Source: Piscicola geometra (taxonomy: Eukaryota; Annelida; Clitellata; Hirudinida; Piscicolidae). From it: a stretch of 64,000 nucleotides of DNA. How positions within the stretch are numbered: the stretch's first letter is position 1; each line of letters opens with the position of its first letter. Shown one piece after another: positions 24,853 through 37,002 of this stretch. The notes under the pieces were generated by a model. It was given only the letters and a program-made list of their open reading frames with translations, did not search any database and was not told the DNA's origin. The stretch lies in assembly GCA_943735955.1 (NCBI GenBank), contig OX030958.1, positions 3,121,531 through 3,185,530 on the forward strand, written 5' to 3'. Both the position numbers and the translations under genes were made by a program.

Positions 24853-25887
24853 TTACTTAACAGTCGTCTCAACACCCTTCCCACCCTTCACATGTTTCAC
24901 AGTTTCACTTTTTACAGGGGCTTCAAGAGGATCTGTTGTTGTGGTGGTAGAAGTTGAAACCAGTTCAAATGTGAGTTCCTTGTCGCTGCTGATCGGCTTG
25001 CTTGAGGTCGCAATACTCGTCACGGCCTTCATGATCTCTTCGTACACTTGCGTGTGCTTCTGTGGTATAATTAAGTGTTTCCTGCTCAACAGAATTCAAT
25101 TATAAACAAATAATTATTTTAATAATTAATGAATAATAAATAAGTAAGAAAATCCAAAGGGACTTTGTCATCTGGTGCGATGGAGATTCTGATGCTGACG
25201 ACACATCCCTTGAGCAGCCACTCCAGAACATGGTCAACCTTGACCTTCAAGTCATTCTTGCTTATCGATGGCTTCAACCTCAATGACTTCTTGTGAACTT
25301 TCTTCACTTTATCTTTTGTTTGTTCTTTGGCGTTTAACTTTTTTGCTGCATTTACTTTTACTTCATGGGTTGGCTTTTTGGTGGTCACAAGTTTGTAGAT
25401 GGGATGCGGTTGAGCTGTCTGATCGACCACTTCCACCTGCATGCCTCTCTCCACTGCCAGAGATTTTAAACGGCTGAACTTGACCACTCCTATTTCCTTT
25501 TCGTCTTCATCTAAAGCCTGAAAAAATTAATTAAATTCTATAAAATTTTAAGTATAGTAAAATGTATTTCATTTAAAGAAATCCTCACCATTACGTTGAT
25601 CTTCTCTTTCGAAAAGGACGATAAAGTGTAACTGCCATGATTGTTGATGTAGGATCTGGTCGGCACGCTGAGAACTGCTGCATCTTTGCATTGAAGGCTT
25701 TGAAAAGACTGTTTCCTTATCGCACTTGAAATAAAATTAATTTAAATCTTTAATGAAGGACAAAGCGAAGTTTAATGAATTGCCACTTTTGAAATTCTAT
25801 GAAATTATTGAACTTTAAAACTCACTTGCAAATTTTAGAATTAAAAAAAACTCTCGAATAAATAATTCTACTTGCCGCAGATAACAT
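24853..25887 (-). CDS. MTIF3: Mitochondrial translation initiation factor IF-3
   Basis: MTIF3 works on the small mitochondrial ribosomal subunit at initiation. Four exons join in phase on the minus strand: 25887-25826, 25724-25589, 25517-25164 and 25059-24853 (TAA), giving 252 residues (human is slightly longer). Exon 1 encodes a typical mitochondrial presequence, MLSAASRIIYSRVFFNSKIC, basic and without acids. The IF3 N-domain follows (residues 60-110; EKEIGVVKFSRLKSLAVERG). The C-domain carries the family motif in RLKPSISKNDLKVKVDHVLEWL and ends with VYEEIMKAVTSIAT. A lysine-rich linker lies between them. The donor of exon 3 (gtccct) is weak but gives the right phase. The gene is tail-to-tail with RPL21. 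Confidence 0.88.
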
Positions 25888-27670
25888 CTTGAAATTTTGC
25901 AAAAACTTTAACCTTTTTTACTTTTAGATTTAAGATGCTGTGCAAAACTTTTTTTCATGTTATTTTTTCCAATAAACTAAAAATATCTTTCAATCTGAGA
26001 TTATTTATAAAGTAGATACCATTAAAATGATGAATCGATGTGAGATCAGTGAAGGTTACAAATGATGGAAACAGAAGAAAAGATCTCACAAAACATCACT
26101 TCAAGCCTCATCCTTCTACCTATTTAACAACAATTCGTCAATAAAAATACTGAAACCATACATACAAACACTGCCAAAAAGCAACTAAAAATACTAATAC
26201 CACAGCAAAACTCTTATACAGATGTTGCTTTCTAAGGCGTTTTTACTTAATAATCTCTAGTTATTTTCACCTATTTTCTTCACATATGGTTGGTTCCATA
26301 CGCCATACACACGTGCATATATACATATTCATTCAAAAGATATGTAAAGGCTTGATTGGCAGATAAAGAGTGGGAATGGATGAGACGTGTGCATTCGAAA
26401 CTGTATCTATTGATTACAAGACTCGGGAGTGATGAGGTTGTGGTTGCCGTTAAGAACCTTGAAATTATCACTCCATCGGATAAAAGTCGTTTGGCTTTAC
26501 GGATTGTAAGCAGTTCTTTGAAGATTCTCCAACCACTTCAACTTGCATTTTCACTCCAAAACCCAATGGAGCTCCGACCTACCTGACCAAACTGAAACAC
26601 TACTTTTTCTGGAGTTATTTAATGGACTTTATAATAATTTAATTAAAAATAGGACTTTGTTAAATTGAAACATTTGTGAGATATTCCTTAAAAAGAATTA
26701 AAAGCAATTAAATTCTTAAAAGCAAGCTAATCTGAAAGTAAATAAAGTAACTCAACTATGTATTTGAAATATACTTAACTTGCAACGAAGCCATCCCTCG
26801 TCACTCGTGAAATAGTTTGAGAAAGTATGTTTGAGATTAAAAGAGGCTAACTTTATAATCCAAAAAGACATTAGTCGTTTTAGAATGGAAAAAATGAATA
26901 ATAAAAGATTGTTCCAACATTAATAAATATATTTAAAAAAACACTTGCTTAAAGATTAAATAATTATAGATACAATTTGAACTATTTTTAAAGTTAAGAA
27001 ATAAAAATGCAGATCAGCACCTCGGATGCGGGCAGACGAGGAAGCTGAGTGCCTTGATTAACCTTCCTTCCTCACAGACACCAATTCAGGTTCTAACTTG
27101 GCCTGTATTCCTTGATGAAAATTACAAAAATTATGAATAAGACTACAATAAAAAGCTAATAGATGTGATAATCGAATCTGAAATCTTAAAAAACGCGTGT
27201 TTTTTTAGCATCTGAATTGCCAAAACAGACGCCCTGGGCAAAAGAAGTAATAAAAGCTGCTTGGAAGCATTGAGTTAATTACGAAACACAAGCAGTACTT
27301 GAGAGGCGGCAATAATGGCTAATAACTTTTTAGTGACTATTTATATTATTATAAGCGAAGTGCTTTAATTTCTTGGCAACTCGAGTAAGGATTGTTCTGG
27401 AAACTTGAAAGGTAACAGAGCAGGTGTGATGAGGCTCTCTTACAGACCTCCAATCATTGCTTTCAGACGCGTTGCATATTCCTTTCCGCACTGAAAGCCT
27501 AGAAGCGTCCAAACTTCAAAACCCGCCAGCAAAAAAATCTAATCGTTTAAGTTCGTTTACAAATCCTTTTCAAATTCTTTTTGTTTGAATATGTGTGAGA
27601 AATAAAACTTATAAACCGAGTACACATAGCATCTGAAGAAGCAACCACAGTTGCATACAAACAACTAATA
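25888..27670. other. Non-coding stretch upstream of MTIF3
   Basis: The MTIF3 promoter should be near 25890-26000, but no clear element was recognised. The rest is AT-rich, with only short unsupported ORFs. Confidence 0.5.
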
Positions 27671-28113
27671 CGATGCACCCACCCATGCACCCATCCATGC
27701 ACCCACCCATGCACCCATCCATGCACCCATCCATGCACCCATCCATGCACCCATCCATGCACCCATCCATGCACCCATCCATGCACCCATCCATGCACCC
27801 ATCCATGCACCCATCCATGCACCAATCCATGCACCCATCCATGCACCCATCCATGCACCCATTCATGCACCCATCCATGCACCCATCCATGCACCAATCC
27901 ATGCACCCATCCATGCACCCATCCATGCACCAATCCATGCACCCATCCATGCACCCATCCATGCACCCATCCATGCACCCATCCATGCACCCACCCATAC
28001 ACCCACCCATGCACCCACCCATGCACCCATCCATGCACCCATCCATGCACCCATCCATGCACCCACCCACGCACCCATCCATGCACCCATCCATGCACCC
28101 ACCCACGCACCCA
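27671..28113. repeat. 12-bp minisatellite (ATGCACCCATCC)
   Basis: About 37 tandem copies with few variants (CACCCACC, CACCAATCC). Because 12 is a multiple of three, frames stay open on both strands and give meaningless Met-His-Pro-Ser or Gly-Trp-Val-His repeats. Confidence 0.95.
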
Positions 28114-31060
28114 CTCTCCTATCAGTTTTTCAGAAACGTTTGCATGCTGTCTGAAAGTCTCCAACCCAGTCATCAAACAGTCCTTCCATCAAAAACTTTC
28201 GCGCCCCTTTTTATTAAAGTTGCAGAAAACACAGAGCTTATCCAGATACAGACGATGTCAAAGATGTTTTTCATGTCGGTGGTTCGAAAAAAGATAGAAT
28301 GGATGACCTAATTTAGTTTAAAAAAGTGATTTATGGAAGAGAAGACAAGCTGTGGCTGGAGCGCCTGTGAAGATGGAAGAAGGTTTATGCGCTTCGGAAG
28401 AAAGTAGTCGTGATTAATTCGAAGAGTTGAATGTTCTTCGAGTTGATAAGGAAGGTGTTGCAAATTCATAAAGCGAAACATACGAAAAAAGGCTTTAAAG
28501 AAAAGTTCAGATTCTGCATGACTAAGAGTCTAAAAGGTGCAATTAAATTGGAGAAGAGAAAGCAGGCGTTGCGAGCAAGCAACCACACAATTGCTCTTAA
28601 AGCAAAGCCGACGCGAAGTTAAATTAATAAACTCCCCGAAAGTGAGATGGTGTTGTGGTCTGGCCGGGTCGAGTGGCAACCATCCGAATCATTCTCGTTG
28701 TGGCGTGTGTCTGATCAGCTTGACTCGCATCGATTTATGCCTCGACTGTTCCACTGAGAGCATTTCAAACAAGGAGAATTTATCGGCGTTTCCATCTCTT
28801 TAGAGAAGCTTCAAAATTCCATTTAGCTGCACGAGAAACATACTGTGTATAGACACTAAAGAATGAATAATAAATACTGAGTATTGAATGGTAAATACTG
28901 AGTACTGAGTAATAAATACTGAATATTAAATACTGAATACTATTACTGAATACTTGAGTAGGATAAGTAAGTATGCAAGTATTCCAGGAATATTCCAGAG
29001 GGAACAAGCGGGAATAATGCCCTGCATGCCTCTGACTCATGGCAACAATGAGGTGAGCAGGAGAAATGAAATAACTGTAACAGAAAAGAATAAAGGCAAG
29101 AATCAAAATAAATTAATATAGACAGCAAAGGTATGAATGTTGCGGCACAACTTATGGAGGCATTGCTTGTTCGAAGCTTTTAATTTCGTTGCCTTAATCG
29201 AGTGTTATCTTCAAATTAAAGTCTCGCAATCGCTCAATGTGTGTATCTTCACAGGAAGCTTATGAGCAATAGAGAAATATAGTGTATAAAGTTGTATACA
29301 TTCTGAGAGAATATGCCGATAAAGTTGCTTCAAAGCATCAGCCATTGGAGTGAGGGGAAGCGGAAAAAAAGAAGAGCAACCTAAAAGATAATTGAACAAA
29401 AGGGGATGGCGAAGTTAACGAAGTTATTATTAAATCAGAATACGAACTGGTAAGAAGGGAACAAAAATAATAAATATACTTTAAACAAATAGTTTGGAAA
29501 AGGCTTGCAGGCTCACTTTGTATAGCGCTGTTCTTTAGAGTTTCATGAGATTGCTTTAATACGAGCTTCATGACTGGAGCTTAGTTCACTTTCGAGAAAA
29601 CACATCAGATAAAATAATCTCGCAATGCTCCTTTCACAACTTTACTAATTTTTAATATCTGAAAAATCCATTGCACTCAGACATGCGCAGTTTTCATTGA
29701 GCACATTTCAGTCTATGCGACGAAACTCGATTGATTTTAACATCTTCAAGTCTTCGTACTTATTGGGTGTATTCCAAAAGAAAGTGTAAATCTGTATTGA
29801 AGGCTCAAAATATAGTTAAATTCAATTTTTTGCTTCAAAAACGGTTGGTAGATCAGCAAAGAGATTTTCTACGGTCAAACAGCAACAACAGCGTAATCTG
29901 AGAATGCAAACACAGAGAGAGTAAAAATATAGTGATATCTCGTTATCTTTGGAAGCGCCATTATTCAATTAAAACTTCACTGGAATCGCCTAACCTTGAC
30001 AGCGGCATTAAAAATCGAGAGTAGTGTGAGGGCCAAATGTAACAGACATCCTTCTTCTCCACGGCATGAATCACCTTTAAAACTTATTTTTATCAATTTC
30101 TGTTTTTTTATTTATTTTTAAACTTTTATTTTCTACAGTTATTGTATTAATTTTATTTATGAATTGTTGTTGATGTTTCCATATTGTTATTATGACAGTT
30201 TGATGTTGCTTCTGGAGCAATGAATCATTACGGAACTGCTTCCAAACGTGGCGCACATTGAATACAGCCAGAGGCTAGAGGAAAATAAACCATTAAAAAT
30301 TCAAATCAGTGATAAATTCTTGGAAATCTAATGAGAATCAAATGGTTATTCGTAGCAATATCATCGCTTCCACAAATCTAATCATAATTCCTTCATCATC
30401 ACATGGTATTGAGTTATAAAATGCAATAAATAATCCGTCTCTTAATGGATAAATACTGTTCTTCAGCATATAGCGGAATCCTAGGGAGCGTCAGCAGCAG
30501 TGTAGATCAAAAAAAGTCAATTCCCCATTCATCCGATGGAGTATTAAATCTCTGAATGTGCATGTGTATTTCATGGATAGGCCGTTTTTGTTGCTGTTGC
30601 ATTGACCGGGCTTCGAGTGGATGAGTAAGCCTTGGTGAAATCTACGGAATTCTAAATTAGATTTTAATCAAAAAAACTTGTTTGTGGTATTAAAATATAC
30701 ATTTGGAACACTTTTAAATGATATTTCAAGCTGAAATGACAAACAGGGATAAACAAAGATATTGACTTTTTCCAATACTTTTTATAATCACGAAAAAAGT
30801 TTTGAATTAGGCATGATTTGTGCTCTCGTTGAAGTTTTGTTGATAAGTGCAAAAAAGTATTCAGTCAGTTACAGTTATCTTCTATTTATCAACCCACTTC
30901 TATTTATAGGCCTCTTGTTTGCTCAATTTAAAAAATAGATTTTCACATTTTTTGTTTTATTGAAAAAGTTTATAAATGAAAATTATAAAAGTTTATATCC
31001 GCTTCTCTAGGCACTTTCCTAGTGAAGTGATTTCCACTTTTTCCAACTTGGTTTTCAAAC
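28114..31060. other. Non-coding stretch between minisatellites
   Basis: No gene recognised. A small repeat (AATACTGAGTATTGAATGGT-like units) lies at about 28865-28955. The rest is AT-rich. Confidence 0.5.
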
Positions 31061-33298
31061 TCCACTCACCTCACCTCCACTCACCTCACCTCCACTCACT
31101 TCACCTCCACTCACCTCACCTCCACTCGCCTCACCTCCACTCACCTCACCTCCACTCACCTCACCTCCACTCACCTCACCTCCACTCGCCTCACCTCCAC
31201 TCACCTCACCTCCACTCACCTCACCTCCACTCACCTCACTTCCACTCGCCTCACCTCCACTCACCTCACCTCCACTCACCTCACTTCCACTCGCCTCACC
31301 TCCACTCACCTCACCTCCACTCACCTCACCTCCACTCGCCTCACCTCCACTCACCTCACCTCCACTCACCTCACTTCCACTCGCCTCACCTCCACTCACC
31401 TCACCTCCACTCACCTCACCTCCACTCACCTCACCTCCACTCGCCTCACCTCCACTCACCTCACCTCACCTCACCTCCACTCACCTCACCTCCACTCGCC
31501 TCACCTCCACTCCACTCACCTCCACTCACCTCACCTCCACTCACCTCACCTCCACTCACCTCACCTCCACTCGCCTCACCTCCACTCCACTCACCTCCAC
31601 TCACCTCACCTCCACTCACCTCACCTCCACTCGCCTCACCTCCACTCGCCTCACCTCCACTCACCTCACCTCCACTCGCCTCACCTTCACTCACCTCACC
31701 TCCACTCGCCTCACCTCCACTCGCCTCACCTCCACTCACCTCAGTTCCACTCACCTCACCTCCACTCACCTCACCTCCACTCACCTCACTTCCACTCACC
31801 TCACCTCCACTCACCTCACCTCACTTCACCTCCACTCACTTCACTTCCACTCACCTCACCTCCACTCACCTCACCTCCACTCACCTCACCTCCACTCACC
31901 TCACTTCCACTCACCTCACCTCCACTCACCTCACCTCCACTCACCTCACCTCCACTCACCTCACCTCCACTCACCTCACCTCCACTCACCTCACCTCCAC
32001 TCGCTTCACCTCCACTCGCCTCACCTCCACTCACCTCACCTCCACTCACCTCACCTCCACTCACCTCACCTCCACTCACCTCACCTCCACTCACCTCACC
32101 TCCACTCGCCTCACCTCCACTCACCTCACTTCCACTCACCTCACCTCCACTCACCTCACCTCCACTCACCTCACCTCCACTCACCTCACCTCCACTCGCC
32201 TCACCTCCACTCACCTCACTTCCACTCACCTCACCTCCACTCACCTCACCTCCACTCACCTCACCTCCACTCACCTCACCTCACTTCACCTCCACTCACC
32301 TCACCTCCACTCACCTCACCTCCACTCGCCTCACCTCCACTCGCCTCACCTCCACTCGCCTCACCTCCACTCCACTCACCTCCACTCACCTCACCTCCAC
32401 TCACCTCACCTCCACTCGCCTCACCTCCACTCGTCTCACCTCCACTCGCATCACTTCCACTCACCTCACCTCCACTCACCTCACATCCACTCGCCTCACC
32501 TCCACTCACCTCACCTCCACTCACCTCACCTCCACTCACTTCACCTCCACTCACCTCACCTCCACTCGCCTCACCTCCACTCACCTCACCTCCACTCACC
32601 TCACCTCCACTCACTTCACCTCCACTCGCCTCACCTCCACTCACCTCACCTCCACTCACCTCACCTCCACTCGCCTCACCTCCACTCACCTCACCTCCAC
32701 TCACCTCACCTCCACTCGCCTCACCTCCACTCACCTCACCTCCACTCACCTCACCTCCACTCACCTCACCTCCACTCGCCTCACCTCCACTTACCTCCAC
32801 TCGCCTCACCTCCACTCGCCTCACCTCCACTCACCTCACCTCCACTCACCTCACCTCCACTCGCCTCACCTCCACTCACCTCACCTCCACTCACCTCACC
32901 TCCACTCACCTCACCTCCACTCGCCTCACCTCCACTCACCTCCACTCGCCTCACCTCCACTCGCCTCACCTCCACTCGCTTCACCTCCACTCGCCTCACC
33001 TCCACTCACCTCACCTCCACTCACCTCACCTCCACTCGCCTCATCTCCACTCACCTCACCTCCACTCACCTCACCTCCACTCACCTCACCTCCACTCACC
33101 TCACCTCCACTCACCTCACCTCCACTCACCTCACCTCACCTCACTTCACCTCCACTCACCTCACCTCACCTCACTTCACCTCCACTCGCCTCACCTCCAC
33201 TCACCTCACCTCCACTCACCTCACCTCCACTCACCTCACCTCCACTCACCCCACCTCCAATCACCTCACCTCCACTCACCTCACCTCCACTCGCCTCA
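31061..33298. repeat. 15-bp minisatellite (CTCACCTCCACTCAC), about 2.2 kb
   Basis: Roughly 149 copies with point variants (CTCGCC, CTTCAC, CCTTCA) and occasional 5- or 10-base slips that change the frame. It is stop-free over long stretches on both strands: one plus frame stays open for 819 codons and minus frames read Ser-Gly-Gly-Glu-Val. I do not regard it as a gene: the repeat alone explains the open frames. Confidence 0.95.
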
Positions 33299-33316
33299 TG
33301 AAACGCACGCAAGTGA

Positions 33317-33574
33317 TCACTGGGCGTCTTTCAACAAGTCTCTCGAGTGCTTCCGATCCTCTTCTTCTTTACAAACCTTTAATTGGTATTCCCCCTTTAA
33401 GAAATCATCAGTTTCCAAGCTTCTTTCCTCCGTGACCCTTGCACGCCATGCATCAATCAGCTGATCATTTTCATCATCAGATAAGCCTTCGTTCAGATCC
33501 TCAAGCAATTGAAAACTTTTCCAAGCGTGATTGATAAACAAGTTTCTCACAAACACACGAATCATTGCGAGCAT
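33317..33574 (-). CDS. Unrecognised 85-residue ORF, possible exon or gene remnant
   Basis: This short minus-strand frame has a protein-like composition unlike the repeats around it: a hydrophobic/aromatic start (MIRVFVRNLFINHAWKSF) followed by a charged, helix-like stretch rich in Glu, Asp, Lys and Arg. I do not recognise a family. No good donor or acceptor, and no partner exon, was found nearby. It abuts the 15-bp minisatellite. It may be a lone exon, an old retroelement piece or chance. Confidence 0.25.
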   Translation of the reverse strand: MLAMIRVFVRNLFINHAWKSFQLLEDLNEGLSDDENDQLIDAWRARVTEERSLETDDFLKGEYQLKVCKEEEDRKHSRDLLKDAQ

Positions 33575-36560
33575 AGGAAGAGGCGCACTGAGATGATTAT
33601 TTGGTAATTAAAACGTTGTTGTTGTTGCTTCGAAATGCTACGGTACATTGCAGCGTCAGGTGGTACGGAGGGCGTTGAGTGGAACGGAAGAGTCAGTGAA
33701 ATAGGCGACAGATCAAAGACAAGCAAGGGTGGAATCTCCAAACAGGCAACTTATGAGCTGAGCCAACGATGCTCCCATACAATGCACCCGTCAGCGTTTG
33801 TTTCAACTGCTTCGCGTGAACTCAGCCTTGGTATCTGCGTGAGTTGAATGCCAACGTTTGAAATATTCTCACTCAGATCTTTCAAATAGAAAGAAGAAAG
33901 GATACTCCAGAACTTCTTGTCATTTATTCAATCAAATGCTTTCTTTGTTTCATGTTTTCGTTTATTTCTACGCGAGTTCTTCAAGCAATTTCCCATTAAT
34001 TCATGTTAAAAACAACAGAGGTGACAAGATAGTGAAGGGAAATTGGCAAGAACTCTGATTTTATAGCTGAAGTGTCGTTTTAATGTTTGAAAGAAGGAAA
34101 GGGTGGTGAGAAAAAGCATTCAAATGGATGGGTTTGAGTCATGCAAAGCATAAAGGCGAAGCTTTAAATCTTTAAGCCAGCTTGATTGAAACTAAATCAA
34201 AAGATAGCTATTGCCACAAACACACGTTGCAGATAACATGTTGGCGGGGTTTTGGTTGCCTGGCTCGGTGGTTGCATGCAGGTTGCGAGCATCGAGAGGT
34301 GGGCTTGATAAGGCAGCGAGAATGCAGTGGCGTCAAAACAACATGCTCGATAACAAATTGCTCTCATTTAGAGGCCTCATCAAACTCTCATTTAGCCTCC
34401 ATAAGCATACTAACACGTATAAAGGCGTATAAAGACGTACGCACGCATACACAAAAAAGCAGATATAAGTGCTAAAAGAAGAAACAAAAACGAATAAATA
34501 AACACATCTCAGATTTAGACGTGTTTTCAAGATCGTTCGTGTGTGCTTCTGCGTTAATGGCTACCAGTGATATCGACCCACAAGCCATTATCACTAGGAC
34601 CTGCCATGCCTGCCCTTCAATATTGTCTCTTTTGGAGCGTGTCATTCAATTACGGCAGCTTGCGACTGATAAAAATTCACGGGGAAAGACTTTTTCGAAG
34701 TTGTAAAGATGTAAAATGTGTTTTGTGTTGAGTTGGAGGTGTTTTCGTGAGCAACAGAGCATTGCCAAGTCACGAGGCGTGCAAGAAGATAGCGCTAATA
34801 AACGTGTTTTTAATTATCAGATTTACGAAAAATACTCACAAAAACATCTCGAACAATCATTCGAAAAAAAAAATCCGAAAAATTCAGCAAAGAAAAATTT
34901 GGAAAGAAGTAGAATATAAGAAGTAGAGACTCAGTGAGGTGTTGAAAAAAATTAACAACACTGATTTCGAGCGATAATACAAGGATTGCCTTACGAGCGA
35001 TGATAAATCCTGCGCACATCACCACCTCGGCATATATATCAGCGTATCGAAGGCTGCAATGAGGTGTACAGATTGTTGTGTTTAAATCATGCTTTCGCCT
35101 CAATTTGAATGCTCCTAAAATATGTCCTTGAGGGAAAGACTTTAAAAAAGCAAACGGCAACTAGTATAAACACTGTCATTAAAACGTTCCGACAGACGAG
35201 CACAACCTCAGTTTAATCGACATTTGAAAATCACGGAAGAAAAATTTGACGGTTTAACAGTTTATAACTGAAATAATTAATCATTTTTTATTGTATTTGT
35301 TTTTATTTTTATTTTTTAATGTCTAAACATTTTTATCTGATAATAAAATGTTTGGAGTTATCTTCAAAGACCCGTGAAGGTGTTTCTATTTTTCGACTTT
35401 TTTAAGATAAAATTCTCTTACAGCCTGTGAAGAACATGTTATATGAGAAAAGTACCTGAAGCCAACGTGTGTCAGTATGCAAAGTAGAAGATGTTCATTG
35501 AGAGATTTAAAAGGCATATATTCTCCATTCTTTGCCTTCATCGCACAGCCTGAAAGATGAGTTTATGAGTGGAAGCAATAGAATCTCAATGGCTCTTCCG
35601 ATCAGATCGCATTCGATCGATTTCACTACAGCCATCACCACCTCTATGGCCATTTTAAAGTTTTAACAATGAGGTTTGGAGGCTTTCGTATTCCACAGAC
35701 CCCCCTCCGTCAAACCGACACTTAACACGAAGTTTTTCAAGTAACAACTGCGAAGGGGGTGCTTCCACAAGCGAGAAGCAACCAATAACAAACAGAGAGT
35801 TGTTTTTCTGGAGAAATGGAAAGTTGATCATAATTGCTGATAAGGCGTCTTTTTATCAATTAACATCCATTCGCCTATCTAACTCCCAGCGTACGTTAAT
35901 CAGGCCATTCCTCCAGGGGCATCGTTACACACAAAGCGCTAATAATTTCATAATATGGATACAGAATGTACGCCAAATTATGTTTGGGACTCGAGTGTGA
36001 TGCCACAGAAGCAAGAAGCTTGATCTTCAATCACACACCACAACAGCAACTACACACACAAGCATCTTAAAGCAAGCACATTCTAACTAACAGCTCACAC
36101 AAGTGCATCTAAGCCTCTCTGCAAACACGAAATCAAACGAAAAAGACGCTAAATCATCTCGCAAGGCAAACAGCCTCGATGGGTGAAGACTGAAGCAAGT
36201 GGAATTGTTATCACCGAAGGCCCTTTTTGAAGGGGTGGCAGGGAAGGAAGGGATGGAATGAGAATATGAAAACTATCTGCTAATGGCGATGTGGGTAAAA
36301 GAAAAGTTTTTTTGGAAGACAAGTAGTTCTAGTGTTTATTTACCATTTCAGTCTTATATTCTTTTAATTATTATTATTCATTAACGTATGTTAGAGAATT
36401 TGTATCAAATATTGCTTGTTCTAATCTTTTTTCCCACCTACATCAATCTTTTCACCACCCTCCACTTCTTTCAATTACTTTCCTTCATCACCACAACTCT
36501 CAACCACTTTCAACCACCACTCTCCACCACCCTCAACCACCCTCCACCGTTATCCACCAC
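33575..36560. other. Non-coding stretch
   Basis: No gene recognised in this 3-kb stretch; ORFs are short and compositionally random. Confidence 0.5.
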
Positions 36561-36660
36561 TATCTAACAACCACCATTATCTAACAACCACCACTATCTA
36601 ACAACCACCACTATCTAACAACCACCCCTATCTAACAACCCCCACTATCTAACAACCACC
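36560..36660. repeat. 17-bp tandem repeat (ACCACTATCTAACAACC)
   Basis: About six copies with few changes, in CA-rich DNA just upstream of the innexin start exon. Confidence 0.85.
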
Positions 36661-36880
36661 ACCATCTTCCTTCAACTACCCTCAACCACCATCTACCTCA
36701 AACCACGCCTCAATCACTATCACCTTAAAACACTTCTCAACCACCAAACACCTTTCAACTCCCACCAATCACCTTTTGACTTCCCTCCCAACCACCCTTC
36801 CCCCCTTCCCCCAACTGTCACCACCCTTCAATCCTCCCCCTTCCCTCAACCACCTTCCAATCCCCAATCACAACACAGGT

Positions 36881-36971
36881 ATGATGTTGGAAGGTATGTT
36901 CACGGCCATTGGCAAGGTCTTCAAGTCAAGTCGTAATGATGATGATCTTGTTGACCGCATGAACCACCAAG

Positions 36972-37002
<31 letters not shown>

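Noticed and set aside
27547..28311. ORFs of Met-His-Pro-Ser or Gly-Trp-Val-His repeats
   Set aside because: Produced by the 12-bp minisatellite on both strands.
30976..33435. 819-codon ORF rich in His, Ser, Pro, Leu and Thr
   Set aside because: It is the 15-bp minisatellite read through; unit slips change the peptide repeat and the minus strand is open as well.
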